Positions 1 through 13,344 are shown, counted from the stretch's first letter. The stretch is DNA of 64,000 bases from Tamarix chinensis (GCA_030549775.1 CM060173.1:67853867-67917866), one strand, 5' to 3'. Translations and numbers: made by a program. The notes: generated from the letters alone by a model not told the origin.

Positions 1-2255
1 CTTTCTCTCTTCTTCCTTAACCTCTAAATTCCCCTGTTTTCTTCACACTTGCTTTTCCATTCTACCTTCCATATGGCTGCATCCTAATCTTCTATTCCTA
101 TTCTAATGCTATTCCTAGATTTTTTTATTTATTTTAAGCAAGATAGAGTTAGATTGGGGGGGAGAGTGAAGGTTGAATTTCTCCTCCTAATACACTCTAT
201 TTTTCCATCTGAAAGTGGGTTTTCTCTAATTTCCACTTCCAAGTCTCTAATTTCATTAAATCTTCCTAATATGATTTTAGAAAGGTTTTCACTAAGTTTA
301 ATTAAGTTTTTCTTGAGAGGTGTTTCAGTGTAGGAAAAGGATTTAAGATTTTAGAGAGTTGTGCTCTTGTTGTGTTGCCTAACCTTTAAGGTAAATTATT
401 GTCTTTTCCTATTATCGTGGAAATGGTATGGGTAAGTGCAGTTTATGTGCTATAAGTCTGTGGCATTTTAAATAGTAAAGATGAAAATAAGCTTATATTA
501 TTAAATATGGAATGAACAAATAGGTTAGTATAAGGCTTGGCTTAAAGGTTCATATACTTAGATCTCATGTCTATAATTTTGGATTCGAAACCTCTTGACA
601 TTCTAGGTATTTTAAGTGATAATGATGTATGTGATAAGTGGAATTTATTTGTTGCATAATGGATTGTTAAGAAGAGAATGTGATGCATGAATTCATAAAA
701 AAAGTTCAAAATATCCCAACATGTTTTACTATGAATCCTGGAAAATTTTGGTATTTTGCATGTCAATTTGTGAATATTATCTATAAAGTAAGTTGAATAA
801 CCCAAGTTTAATATTTGGAATTGATAGAATAGGTTATGTAATTTAATTGTGTAATTTGTGTTTTTGTGGGCTATTTTTGCCCTGGACTAATTGATTGGTC
901 TCTAGGATCGACTGATTGGTCTAGCAAGCCAATCAATCAGTTGGTCTATGACTTTTGTGATTTTGGCCTAGGATTTAACCAATCAACTAATTTGATAAAA
1001 CCAATCAATCGACTCTTAGAAAAGTCGACTGATTTGATCAACCGATTGATCGGTTGGCCTATAAATCTAGAAGTCTTAGCCTTAGGTTAAACCCATCGAC
1101 CGATGTATCCAAACCGATTGAATGGTTCTCAAAATAATTAAATAATTGATTGGTAAGGCTAACCAATCGACTTCTTAACTACATTGGGAGGTTTGTAGTG
1201 CTTGGATTGATTGACTGGTTCATGAAACCAGTCGACTAGTCTGTAAGAGCCATTGACTGGTCTCGACCAGTTTTTCTTTTCCCGTATGTTTTTTCTCCCA
1301 AATGTGATTTTTGAATTTCTTATGGTTTGATAAGGACCTAGTAGGGTGATAGCTATGAAAATATCTCGATTAATAAAGTTAAATAATGGATTAAAGGTAA
1401 TAAAAAGAAATCGTTCAATGCTTAACCTTAGTGTGGCCTTTGACTTTATTTTTGAACATAACCTAAATAGATGATCAAATGATTAAAAATGGACTTTTGT
1501 CATGGATTAAAGTGATGGATGATAGACCTCTAGTGACTTATATCATGACCCTAAAATGAGAAACCCATAAGTGAAGTGACTTATCAATGATAAGAGAAAA
1601 TAATACAATCATATAGGATGGCTTGAGTTCACCTTATCTACGATTAGTTATTTTCACTTAGCCAATGAAATAAGTAAATAGATAGTTGTAAGTTAGGATT
1701 GGACTCTAGTTTACCCATAATTGGACCTTCACCTTTGGCCTTTGGAAATTAATTGGAACTTCCTGTAATAAATGGGCAAGTCTACAATTGAATAATGAAC
1801 TATGATCTTTGACCTTGACATGGGCTAGAGGTGTATTGTGAACAATGGAATAAATGGAAATTCAATGGTTGGTAAGTATTATTAAGCTATTATTATCATT
1901 CAATAATCTTAGCATTTGGTATATTGGATTGTGAGATGGAATAATCTCTTAAAGAGACCCTCAATGGGAACATTCATTGATGTGAGAACCTTTTATAGGT
2001 GTGTTGAATGAAAAAGGATTGTATGCTTGGTATGATATTTTTGTGGGCCATTATGTGAAATGACATACTTGAGCTAATAAGACACTAATCACTTAATGTG
2101 GAATGTGCATTTGTGAAAGTTTTGGATTATTTGATCCTCAATCAACTACTGGAAGTTAGTTTGCCTTCACACTTTTTTTACCTTTGGGCGTTACCTTGAC
2201 GGGATCCAAGTTTGCCTTTATGGTGAGCTTGAGGAGGAGACCTAAATGCATTAGT
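1..2255 (+). mobile_element. Tekay-like LTR fragment, 5' part outside window
   Basis: This stretch resembles the long LTRs at 40413-46776 and 50528-60997. The shared landmark AAGCAAGATAGAGTTAGATT at about 134 corresponds to a site about 900 bp into those LTRs. It is followed in the same order by a cluster of CGACTGGT-type palindromes (866-1270) and by the same kind of ATGG-rich sequence. By that alignment its true start lies roughly 770 bp before the window. It stops near 2255, where copia-like coding sequence begins. It is diverged from the other two copies, so it may be a related subfamily. No coding sequence is convincing. Confidence 0.55.
866..1270. repeat. Cluster of degenerate CGACTGGT palindromes
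   Basis: A dozen or more copies of a short motif occur in alternating orientation, such as GATCGACTGATTGGT, CCAATCAATCGACT and ACCAGTCGACTAGT. The ideal unit reads ACCAGTCGACTGGT, a perfect 14-bp palindrome centred on TCGA. Spacing is irregular (about 15-60 bp), so this is not a classical tandem array. The same kind of cluster occurs at two fixed places in each Tekay-like LTR further on. Confidence 0.75.
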
Positions 2256-2264
2256 TACATAGGT

Positions 2265-3440
2265 TCATTGTTGAAGGAAAGTATGAGTTAAGACCATGCG
2301 TGCTTGTTGAAAGATTATTATATGATCTGAACTAGTCTCTTTAACAGTGGCATGAGTAGTTTTATTAGTTCATGATTGGGCATGGGTTCTTCTAGAGTGA
2401 TTGTGATAGGTGTATATAAGAAGGAGACGGAGAGTGTTTTTCTAGTGTATCTTTTCCATGCATTGATGATATGCTTATTTCAACAAAATATGTGTATAAT
2501 GTTAACAAGGTGTAGGTAATGCTAAAGAATGTATTTTAGATGAAGGATCTTGAAGTTGTGAAGATGATTCTTGGCATGGATATCATACAAGAACATGAAT
2601 TCAAACAAATTTAATTCTCATAAGAGTAATATGTGAACAAGTTGCTAGAGAGGTTTCATATGAAAGGTTCTAAGTCGATGAGCACTCCATTGGGTACTCA
2701 TTTTTGATTGTCCAGTTTGGGTTTCCTCAAATGCAAAGATGAAGAAAAGTTTATGGTCATAATTTCCAACTCTAATGATATAGGTTTTATTATGTATGTC
2801 ATGATTTGTACTAGGTTTGATATTACTCAAGTTGTTAATATTATGAACAAGTATATAATGAATATGGAGAAGGCTCATTAGCAAGTACTGTAGTGGATTC
2901 TGAGATACTTGAAGGATACATCATTAGCTTAAGTAGAGTAAGGGAGGGCAGATAATGCATTAATTCGGTTTGTACACTCTAATTATGGTGGATACCTTGA
3001 TAATAAAAGGTCCTCCATGGGTTATAGTTTTCTCATAGTTGTTTAGCAATTAGCTAGAGGTCTTCCTTGCGAAAGATAATGACCTTGTGAACTGACAAGG
3101 CTAAGTATATAGCTCTAATTAAGGCTTTTCTGAAAGCTATATGGCTTAGAGAATTAGCATGTTAGTGTAAATTGGATCATAATGCTCTGGTCATTCAAAG
3201 TGATAGTCAAAGTAATATTTGTCTTCAAATAATCTAAATTTTTTCCATTGTTAAACAAAGAAAATTGGTATTAGGTACCACTTCATCTGAGGTTCTATTA
3301 TTGCTAGAAAAGTTGTGTTAGAGAAAGTGACTACCTTGAAGAATATAGTGAATATGGGAATGACCCCTTGATTGTGGTTAAGGTTGATAATTGCATGAAA
3401 AGAATCAATTTTCTTACACTGTTATGTTTTTTTGGACGGA
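2265..3440 (+). pseudogene. pol: Ty1/copia pol remnant (RT and RNase H)
   Basis: Broken copia polyprotein in several frames. An RT stretch reads LLYDLN then, after stops, QWHEVFYQFMIGHGFF-like sequence. The catalytic site is CIDDML at 2459-2476, where families usually have YVDD; both Asp are kept. It is followed by LISTKYVYNVNKV. Further on come a palm/connection part with MKGSKSMSTPLGTHF and WILRYLKDTS (about 2895-2925), and RNase H with NKRSSMGYSF (about 3003-3030), AIWLRELAC and RYHFIREV near its end (about 3275). Stops and frameshifts make it non-coding. The order RT then RNase H without a following integrase fits Ty1/copia, not Ty3/gypsy. Confidence 0.8.
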
Positions 3441-3559
3441 CAATGATTTTTATGAAAGTCTTTCATACTATATATCATAAATACTATATTAAGATGGAGA
3501 ATTATAGGCTTTAACTATGTATTTTGTGCAACTTGGCTTGCTTTTGGTTTGACTAGGAT

Positions 3560-4110
3560 GTTAGAGAATATTATGGTTGGAGTGGAGATTCTATCGAAAA
3601 CATAAAGCCCCTATGTTGTGTAACACATGTTGTGTTTTTCCATAGAAATTCTTAGACTACTTTTTTTTACAAGAAATTGAGGATAAATAATTTAACAAAG
3701 GAGACTTGTGTTTGCTATATACGGTCTATGTTTTTTGGTTTTTCTACTAAACATACCACTTTGTTAGTAGGGTTTCACAATGATATAAAAGGGTCACTAT
3801 AAAACTCTTATCATTATTGAACACACTATTATCTTCTTTTTCTATGTTTTCTTTGATATTATGAGAATTACTAATCTATGTTGTTTGTTGAGAGATTTCT
3901 TTTGTATTTTTCTTACAATCACACTATTGCATCTTATAAAGATCTTTAGATTTATGTAATTTTTCAATTTCTCTGTTAGTTTTTATGATCTTGATTGTAG
4001 ATTAGATTCAATCATTTCAATAAGAAATCAATATTTTCATAATAGTATTTTTCTGTAATCTTTCCTCTAACTTTTCTTGCTTTTTATCTTGGTTGGATAT
4101 TAACGGTAAA
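3560..4110 (+). mobile_element. Possible copia 3' LTR
   Basis: Directly downstream of the copia RNase H end there is a TGTTAG start near 3561, a TATAAAA-like box at about 3784 and a pyrimidine-rich stretch after it, the usual layout of an LTR with its promoter. No partner LTR lies in the window and the right end is a guess, so the limits are approximate. Confidence 0.35.
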
Positions 4111-4900
4111 CTTTCCAAACCCTAAATAAATGGAATATACATGTAATATACGTTCTTATTTCAAAGTTAAGCATATTTTGGGTGATTAGGTGGATTTAGT
4201 CCTTTGGGTATATATTGTGATTCATGAGATTTTAGTTAAATCTTAGTATATCATGATATTAGTTAATGTATATGGTGTTTTTGCTATATAGCAAGTTATG
4301 ATTTGGGTTAGCTGGTATGCTTTAGAAGTGTTTCAATATTAGCATGCTTTAGGATATTTAGCTTGGTATTTTAGTTTTTGATTATTTTTTTACTAGATAT
4401 TATTGTTGTTATTCAAAAATAATATTAACGTATTAATCATGTCTAAGATTAATGTTAACATATTAATAATGTTCTTAAGTTATTGAAATGTTCTTGGTTA
4501 TTGGTGCTCTATATTCTTTATGTTGAATTTGATTATCATTTTGTTAAATTTTTCATAGTTTTGGATATTTAAGGGTAATAGTGTTCTATGAAAATAATAT
4601 TTTTATGGTAATATTGTTCTAACATTAATAGTATGTTGGCATGAGTAATATCTTTTATGAATAGTGATTTGATGGCTTTTTCCTAAATAGTAAGGTTTGA
4701 TAATAAAATATTTTTAGTTATGTGATTTATGATTTTTGGTATAAAATGACATTCCCCTCTTTTATGAATAGTACATTGTATGAATAGTGTTGTAAAAAAT
4801 CTCATTGGATTTTCTTTAACATTCTAAATTTTTTTTCACCACCAATTTTTTATGGCATCAAATGTGAAATATTTTTCCTTATAGTATTTTAAGGATTTTT
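4111..4900. other. AT-rich, nothing recognised
   Basis: About 800 bp of AT-rich sequence with no reading frame or repeat I can name. It is probably decayed transposon DNA. Confidence 0.4.
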
Positions 4901-7900
4901 AGTTAAATTTATTTTACTTAGTTAAGATTTTGGATTTAATTTATGTTATGCCCTTGCTAAGGTTTTGTTTATTTTACTCTTGACTTATTTAAGGGCTTCA
5001 TACTTTATTTAACTTTGGATTTATAAGATTATTTTAAGTTTTTGTGGTAGCTAATGAGTTGTTGGCTCATCTTATGTAGTAGTGTTGTAAACATTATGGT
5101 TAGATGCCTAAACTTAACTTTATGTGACAAGATATCATGTTGTGGAGGTTATATCTAGACAACTAACCTTAGCCTTCCCTAACTAGTTGTTTAGGCCCCC
5201 TAAGTGGTCAAATGTTTTGAGAATTTATTTGATTGTTTTGTGTGAACCTTTGTTTTCCCTATTAATTAATAAGGATTTTAAATTAAATAGTAGTTACTGA
5301 ATTATATGATCTTGAGTTAGGAACTGTTTAATTTTTTTTATTGAGGGTTAGTTATACTAAAGATAAGGCCGACAAACTTATCTTGGTTTGTGAATCACCT
5401 ATGTGTGTTAGTTCTCCTATAAGCCCTATTTTACGCTCTTTAGCCCACTTCTTAAGTAGTATCGATACTTTATGATTAGGTGTCCTAGGCTTGGAGGGTA
5501 CTATACTATCTAATGTGCATTGGTATGGCTAGTGCTTCTTATGTATCTCTAGGTTATGTTGTGGGAAGGGTACTAGTATTATATGGCTTCATGTATGTTA
5601 TATTTTATGCATCTTAAAGGTAAAAGTTTTAGCTATGTGATACCTTGTTTCTCATAAATCCTAATAACGAACATAATTGCAACTTAATTTGATATGTGAA
5701 TATGATCCTAGATATTATAAGTCGATTATATGTGCTAGATTTGTTAATTATTCATGTTTCAGTTAAGGTGGTAGATGGGTTAGTTAAACTTTGTTAAAAA
5801 TATAAGAAAAGGGATTTTGGTGTTAGTTCATAAGACTAGGCTCTGTGGTAGAACAGGTAGCAACAAGTAGTCTGAGCTAACAAATGATAATTAAATGAAG
5901 GTCATTTGGATGTAGTGTAGAGTTTTTTTTCATTTCTTTTAATCATTACAGTCCTTACAATAGTCCTTCTAGGCATCACTCCAACCTTCCCTTACATTTC
6001 AATTAGCTCCTTTCTTGTACCCATACTTGTGCCCATGACCTTGGCTATAACTACCTCACTTAACCACTCACCCTATTCTTTATTCCTTGTACTTGCATTC
6101 AACCTTTTCATTCAAGCGTGAATGAATCAAGCTTCTTGTTAGGCTTCCCCTCTTTCTTTTTCCAATCAACACCCACCATATACCCCCTTCATTTTGCATT
6201 ATCATTTATTCATCCATTTGATGCTAGAGCTCTTTCCTCCCCTCTTTCTTGAATTTTATCTAAGAGTTGAGAGCCTTTAAGCATTATTCTTGAGGGATCG
6301 GAAATCAACCTTTCAATTCTCTCATTTCTTAATTTTCTTCACTTGATCACTTTTCTAGCTTTATTATATTTTCTTTATATAAAATAGTATTAGATTTGGG
6401 GGAAAATTGACGAGTTAAGCACTTTTTCTCCCTTCTAGCTGCATGTCAAACATTGCTTGCTTGGATATGAATCTCTTTTCCTTTTAATACTCAATTATGG
6501 TTGTAGATGCCTTACTATTTTATTATTCTAGATTCAAATTAATTTTTTGGTTTATGTGTTGCTAAAGAAATGGAATAATAATTGGCAGCTAGGGCTTTTT
6601 GTGGTTCCTTCACTTTTATTTTTGCTATTTTTCTTGGAAAAGAGGTATATCATGTATTCCTACTTGAGTGTGAATAACACGTGTTACCATGATATGGTTC
6701 ATTAATTTTGCTTAGCTATGGCTTATTCCTTTCTTGTAATTTTATGAGGTACATGAATATATAAAAATTGTAGTAATTTTTCCTTACATACGGGGACATG
6801 AAATTATATGTAAGAGTATGCTAGATTTTAGTATTTTAATATATGTATAACAACATGATAGAAAAAGGTTGAGTGTTATAAGATAATTATCCATGATTTC
6901 TGTAAGGGACTAGGATAACACAATGATGTTCATCATCAATTAGTTTTCATGTAATTTAGAGCTTTCCATTTGTTTCCTTGAATGATTTACTTGAAGTTTG
7001 ATATATGATGTTTTGAGATTTGAGCATGTTTAGGTATCGTAATAAGTGATTTATGTTTTGCATGCTTTAAGGGTAATTTAGCCTTTTCTCATAAAATCTA
7101 AAATTTTGCAACACGTGTGCTTATAACATGTTATATTATTTTAATTATGATTAGCATTTATTTTGGGGGTGTGAGAAGTATGTATGTTAGTAGTTATGTT
7201 CTTATATGCTTAATTCATGTGTAGAGAAAATGATTATTTTTGCCAGGGTTTGAAATTTTTGAAACTATACTTCTTGCAAATGTTATATTATAATTATGTC
7301 TTTTAGCGTTTTAAAAAAAGTTATTAATTATAACAAAGCTAGCATTGAAATGGTTAAAATGTAGAGAATTATTTTCTTGTTTGGTTATTTATGACCTAAT
7401 AAGCCTAAAAATGAATAATTGGACATAGGGTTACTTGATTGCTTACTCATAACTTTTGGTATAAACATTAACCTTAGGGTCAAAAAAGATAATTAAAATA
7501 AAAAGAAAAGATTTTAATAATGGAAATTAATATCATAAGTGTGTTATGCGATGTTTCTAACCAGCTTATTACGATATTAATGCTTGAAGTATAAGACCTA
7601 GAGATGGGAATAGTGATTCTTTAGGGGTACCAACAAAAAATACAAGGTTTATCCCTCCATTTGGTTTGAATTTTTTTAGATGCCTTAGTACCCTAATGAT
7701 GCCCTATGTTGTCCCTACCTAGTTCTTTGGACTTCTTAGGATGTATACATACTTATGGATATGTATATTTGTTGGTAGAACATTATGCTTCCTTTGTGTA
7801 TGAGTACTACCAAGGTGTCTTAGTGTCCTTGAGTTGATAGGATAATTTTCTTCCTTTGCATGTTAGTATGTTCAAAGTATCCTAGTATCCATGGGTCGAT

Positions 7901-8395
7901 ATGATCTCTACTTGAGTATATTAAATAATTAAGAAGTAACATTTTTGAAGGCCTTAGTATGAATTTGTTAGTATGGTTAGTTGGTAGTTGTCTTAGTACG
8001 GTACCCTAATGTTTATGAATTTTTGTTGTGATTGGTTCAGGAATGGTTTAGTAAGGATAGTGTGTTCCTTTCGTGGATCATCATTGGCATGGGTTATCTT
8101 ATTGAGTTCTAATTTGGTTAAGTATAATGATATGCCAAACATGTAACCTTTGTGATGTACATGACATATCATTTTATTGTATCTTGTTATCGCATATTTT
8201 CTACATTGTAATTATTTCATGCTAACCATACATTACCTCCTATGTTCTCCCTATGGACTTTTCATGATAGTGTTATAAAGTGGTTTACTCAATATCATTA
8301 TATTGATGAGTTTTATTTTATCTTCCCTCATCTATTGAATGGGCACTTGTGAGCTTGTAGGATTGCTGTAAGGAAACCCCTTGATAGATAGTGTT
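4901..8395 (+). mobile_element. Long-LTR fragment (family B, sense)
   Basis: Several blocks match, in the same order, the probable solo LTR at 26784-30221. The block at about 5480-5560 contains GATTAGGTGTCCT and GGGTACTATACTAT. There is a pyrimidine-rich zone at about 5940-6420. The block at about 7590-7990 (GACCTAGAGATGG...TTAGGGGTACC) aligns with 28890-29230. CATCTATTGAATGGGCA at about 8330 aligns with CCTATTCAATGGGCA at 29812. The repeated blocks at 5480 and 7700 suggest two overlapping or rearranged copies. The end is missing: unrelated repeat sequence starts near 8400. Confidence 0.5.
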
Positions 8396-8399
8396 TGGC

Positions 8400-9018
8400 A
8401 TTGAGTGTAAAAGAAACTTTTTTTAAAATCCTAAATAAACTAGGTTTTTTACTATATATAAATAAAATTAAATTAATTTGAATTATTTATTACATTTGTT
8501 AAAAATTTATAAACCTTTATTACATTATGTAAACAATTCTTGCCTTTTCTTATGAATTTATGTCTTGTGAGACTTTTGAGCCACTTTTGACCACAAAAAT
8601 TCATTTGAATCTATCTAATATGATTATATTAGAATTACATGACTTTTTTAAATCTCTTAGGCCATTTCATCATTTTATATGAAGACTTTGACAAAATACT
8701 ATTGTTCATCACTCTTTTTGTCCCCATTTGGGTTTTAAATCTTGACACTAGCATTTTAGGCCATGAAACTTTACTAACGTTATATTTTGGCATATTAAGT
8801 CTAAATAACAAATAAAAATCAATTACAATATCTTTTGGAATTTTGTTGTAAACTGTGCCATCTTTAGAAAAAATAAACCCCCAAACTCAAAATTTTCTAC
8901 ATTAAAATTGTCCTCAATATCTAAACTTTGTTTCCATTTTCGTACAACATCTAAAATAGATTTAGTGCATTAATATTAATCAAAGGGTGTGTTTATACCC
9001 AAAAAAGGTCTACCCTAT
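8400..9018 (+). repeat. Unnamed 600-bp repeat, copy 1
   Basis: This aligns along its length with 38095-38707. Shared blocks include ATTTATTACAT, GTCTTGTGAG, AATTCATT followed by AAT, TTTTGGCATATTAAG and GCATTAATATTAA. The two copies are clearly diverged. No coding potential is visible. Copy 1 ends where the antisense LTR at 9019 begins. Confidence 0.6.
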
Positions 9019-9970
9019 TGTAACATCCCAATTTTTAGGTCCGAAAATTTTTATTTATAGAGTTGAGCCTAGAAGTTAAAAGCATAAAAAGAAAAAGGGT
9101 TTTACCACCCCACTTGGTAAAGATCTTGGTTCCTCTACCTTTCTCATACCAAATGTTACAGAAAAAATTATTACTCCACTTAAATTAATAGCATGATTTA
9201 AAGAAAAAAATTTGAGGATATCAGATAAATATCATGCTAATCAAAAGCAATATCAGTGGTTAAAAAATTTAAGAGATAGAAAGATAATAGGACGTAAGAA
9301 TCCTAAATATGTCTAAAATCAAATATACCAAAAGACACTGGATAACCCTAGATTCTCATAGCAAACTACTAGCTTTTGACTTAACTTAGAAGCTTACTTG
9401 CAAAGGCCAATTGCTATTGAATAGGTAGGGGCCTATGAAAAGAATCCTTCAGCATAACTATGCCAAACAACCCTTTATACTAAACTAAAATGAAAAATTA
9501 ACATAGAACACATGCAAGGCATCACAATAATATATGATATAAGACATCAAACTATACATGTGCCAATTAAAATATGATAATTATTCATATAACCACATAC
9601 CACCATGTCTATATAATATTCATATTCTTTCATCTAGAACTAATTGAAACTTACCCATTGAACATCCAAGGATGTTCTTTGCAATATAATTAGAAATAAC
9701 ATCAACCCAAAACCAAGATAATAACTACATGTCACATACCACATTATCAATACCAATAAATCTCATAACACAGGTAGGTTCATAAGATCAAATGGATAAA
9801 AAATCATAGCATCATAAGTAGGCACAAATGCTGCAACCAAAACATAGGTAGGTATGAAGGCTACTACAGGTTAGCACAAATTCCATCTACCGAAGATAGG
9901 TACATACACAGGTTGCTACCGAACAACAAGTTGGAACAATGGATGCTTTTAAACCACAAAGGCCCAAAGG
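9019..9970 (-). mobile_element. Family B LTR, 3' terminal part
   Basis: The reverse complement aligns with the last 950 bp of the LTR at 26784-30221. It shares CCCCTACCTATTCAAT at about 9432, GGTATGAGAAAGGTAGAGGAA and a GGATGTTACA end. It is interrupted at 9970 by the gypsy element and resumes at 15773. A local run of degenerate ACAGGTAGGT/GATAGGTACAT units lies at about 9770-9920. Confidence 0.65.
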
Positions 9971-9974
9971 CTTA

Positions 9975-10958
9975 TGTTTTTAGGAGTGTGGAATTATCAA
10001 TTATGGTGATAGTAGGGCTCTAATTGGGTTTGGTTATTAAGATGAAGGTTCGGTAATGATGAATTAAGGATGAAGGTATTCGAATATGGTAGAATAATGA
10101 TGATGATGATTCGAATATGGCGGTGATGATTCTTTGATGATCAGTGAATGATTAAGGTGATTTGAATTTGATGAGATGATGATGAATATGATTTGACAAT
10201 GATGAGATGATGGTAAGAATGATTTTATTATTAGTGTTTGATGATGGATGGTTTCATGGTTTAGTGTTGGGGTAGGGTTAGGGTTTTAGTTCGAAAATTA
10301 AGGTTAGGGTTAGGTTTGAAACTTAGGGTTATAGTTTTGATTTTTGGGATGCATTTAGATGATGGATATAGATAATAATGGTGTAGGTTAAGGAGTTTAA
10401 AAAGATATTAATTAATCCCTAAATCACACAGATGAAGAGATTAAGGGTTTCAAGATTAATCATTCACATAAATTTGATTAAACTTGAGATGAGCTCATAT
10501 AGAATTTAATACTTACAATTTGAATTTAACTTCAATTAAATCTTGATCTCCAATTGTGGGTTCTTGAGGCTTTAAGCTACCAATTACAAGATACTAGCTA
10601 AAAACCATAATTCTTCAAAACATACCTAGCTAAAATATACTACAATATAAAATATTCTTAAAAAAGGTAGATTTATACTATTTTTTCTCTAGCTAATTTC
10701 TAATTCTACTAATTAATTAATTAATTAACCAAATAAAGTAATATGCACATCAAATCTTCATATTATTTCCTCCATGCATGTAGCCATGCATTCCATGCAC
10801 ATGCACGTATATGCCTAGTAGCTTATAAGGTACGTTTCATCTAATATTTGGAACATAACCACCCATTTTTCTTTAATTTTGTTGGAGATCCTTTCTAAAT
10901 GTTGAATAATTGGTTTCATAATGATGAATGCCAATTCTTGAGTGTTTGATCCTCTATA
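9975..10958 (-). mobile_element. 3' LTR of the 9975-15771 element
   Basis: Pairs with 14766-15771: both contain GTGGAATTATCAAT, long GATGATGAT-rich stretches, GGTTAGGGTTAGG blocks and TTAATTAATTAA near the right end. In element orientation it starts TATAG (TGTAG in the partner) and ends in CA. Confidence 0.8.
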
Positions 10959-10971
10959 ATTCTCTCTTTGT
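10959..10971 (-). other. Polypurine tract
   Basis: In element orientation a purine run (AAAGAGAGAA) lies directly before the 3' LTR, where plus-strand DNA synthesis would be primed. Confidence 0.6.
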
Positions 10972-11440
10972 TAGCTTGAATTTTTTCTCAAATTTGCATC
11001 TCCATAATAAGGGCTAATATCTCCAATATTAAATGTCCTTGATACCCCCACTATACAAATCTGGAAAATCTATACTCATAAGCACTTTTCCCAAACTTTT
11101 GAAGCACTTTGAAAGGACCATCTGCCCTTGGCATAAGCTTGTTTTTCCTTATATTAGGAAATCTCTCCTTCCTCAAGTGCAACCATACCAAATCTCCAAG
11201 TTGAAAAATATGTTAACTCCTATGCTTGTTTGCACTTGTCTTGTATAATTCATTCGCCATCTCAATATTTTGCTTGATTTTTTGTTGAATTTTTAAAAGA
11301 ACTCCACTCTATTTTGTACATCATAACTCTTCACTTCACCTTTCTTCAGTGGTACCATATCAATCAACATATATGGATTAATACTGTATACTATATTGAA
11401 TCACAAAAGCTTTTCATTCATCATGGAAAGTACCATGGTC
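10972..11440 (-). pseudogene. pol: Integrase C-terminal remnant
   Basis: Only the tail of integrase survives. In element orientation one sees a short piece ending PLKKGEVKSYDVQNRVEFF, then after a stop NIEMANELYKTSANKHR, then [15 protein letters not shown] and [20 protein letters not shown]. These match the C-terminal region of the related copies at 22229-23056 and 58560-59000. The zinc-binding HHCC domain and most of the catalytic core are absent: the RNase H end (ADALSKM, about 11450) runs almost directly into this tail. Confidence 0.8.
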
Positions 11441-11449
11441 ATCTTAGAT

Positions 11450-11879
11450 AATGCATCCGCCACAACATTCTCTTTGCTATCCATACATCATGTAGGGAAC
11501 ACAAATGTTTGCAATAAGCTTGTCCACTTAGCATGTCTTAAACTCACATTCTTTTAACAATGTAAATACTTCAAACTCTCATGATTCAAGTGAAGTATAA
11601 AAGGCTTAGGTCTCAAGTAATTGCTCCATGTCTCTGAATAATGTAGAGTAGCATAAAACTCTTTATCATAAGTCAAAGAGTTGAGTCTAGAACTATTAAA
11701 CATTTCACTAGAAAAAGAAATCGACTTCCTTTCTTGTGAGATCACACCCCTAGTGCCTACACCACTAGCATCACATGTTACTCCAATAATTTATCAAAGG
11801 TAATGATAATACTGGTGCATTTGAGAGCTTTGTCTTCAAGTCTTCAAAAGCCTTTATTGCATAATCATTCTAATGGAAC
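11450..11879 (-). pseudogene. pol: Ribonuclease H remnant of gypsy pol
   Basis: The reverse strand shows an ISQERKSISFSSEMFNSSRL segment, then LTYDKEFYATL, then HLNHESLKYL (about 11554-11745). Families have TDHESLKYL here; the acidic residue is replaced by Asn. The stretch ends with ENVVADALSKM at about 11455. Stops separate it from RT upstream. Confidence 0.75.
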
Positions 11880-12720
11880 TCTCCTTTTTTCACGAATTGT
11901 GTGATAGGTGCTATAATAGTAAAAGAGTCATTGATGAACTACCTATAGAATGATGCCAACCCATGGAAACTTTCGAACTTCATGGACATTAATAGGAATA
12001 GGCCACGTTTGGATAGCTTCTACCTTTGATAGCTCACCTCTAATACCATCTCCACTCACAATATAACCAAGTAAAACCACCCTCTCCATCATAAAATCTT
12101 ATTTTTCCAACTTACCATAGAGCTTCACCTCTCTAAGCTTGTTAAATATCCTCCTTATGTGTTGTATGTGCTCAAACTCACACTTGCTATATACCAAGAT
12201 ATCATTAAGGTAAATGATAAGAAAGACTCCAAGGAAGGGTCTAAGTACCTTAATCATCAATCCCATGAAGAAATTTGGTACATTACACAGCCTAAATGGC
12301 ATCACCAACCACTGATATAACCCGTACTTAGTATTGAAGGCTATCTTCCACTCGCCCCCTTCCCTTATTCTCATTTGATAATAGCCTCTCCTAAGATCAA
12401 TATTTGAGAACACCTTTACACCATGCCAATCATCTAACATGTCATCCAATCTTAGCATTGACAATCTATACTTGATTTTGATGTTGTTGACTACTTTTAA
12501 AACAATACACATCCTCCACATACAGTCCTTCTTAGGAACTAACAAAGCTGAACCAACTCATGGACTCATACTCTTCCAAATATAGCCTCGGTCTAATAAC
12601 TCTTACACTTGTATTTTTAGATCCTTAGCCTCCTTTAAATTGCACCTATAAGCTAGTTGTTTGGTAATGGGACTCCTAGCATAAGATTAATAGCATGCTC
12701 AATACCTCTCAAAGGAGGTA
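11880..12720 (-). pseudogene. pol: Reverse transcriptase remnant of gypsy pol
   Basis: The best-preserved part is a 148-codon open stretch at 12099-12545. It shows MLVPKKDCMWRMCIVLK, DDMLDDWHGVKVFSNIDLRR (consensus [11 protein letters not shown]), GEWKIAFNTKYGLYQWLVM and the active-site block IIYLNDILVYSK. The first catalytic Asp of the YLDD box has become Asn. Fragments before it (KSMSP) and after it (VLLGYIVSGDGIR and WPIPINVHEVRKF) continue the domain with stops. It would be catalytically dead. Confidence 0.85.
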
Positions 12721-13344
12721 TCCTAATTGGAAACTCATCCGAAAAAACATCAGCATAGTCTCTCAACATTTGTTGCAATTTTGGATCAATATTAGTATTC
12801 TCCCCTCATTGGTCTTCCTTTACCACCAATGTATAGTATATCTTCTCATATTTGATAGCTTCACTCGTCTCACACTCCTTAAGGATCAAAAACTCCATGC
12901 TACTCTTCTTTCTTCCCCTCCTACACTCGAAATCATCCTTCTTTTTTTCTTCCTTTTTTTTATGGCATGCTCTAGGTTTCTTTCCCCTTTTCATTCCTCA
13001 AAACCAAATCCTCCCTGTCTATATTCGATTTTATCCTAAAATTCTTTTGGCCCTTATATACCACATAACCATTAAAGACTCCATCATGGATAACCTTCCT
13101 ATTTAATTACCATGGAATCCCAAACAAAATGCGACAAGCATCCATAGGTAGAATATTGCATAAAATATCATCAAAATAATTTCCAATCTTAAAAGAGATA
13201 AGTTTTTGTTTAGCTACCCGTACATCTTTTTCATTGTTGAGCCATTGGAGTGAATATGGTAATGGATGAACTATGGTCTCCAACCGAGCTTGTTCACCAT
13301 CTTCTCACTAGCAACATCAGTGCATGGGCCATTATCTATGATGA

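Noticed and set aside
866..1270. CRISPR-like array
   Set aside because: Units are degenerate, in both orientations and irregularly spaced, and the DNA is plant nuclear.
9770..9920. Tandem repeat array
   Set aside because: The ACAGGTAGGT/GATAGGTACAT phrases recur but without a stable period, so I kept them only as a note in the LTR entry.
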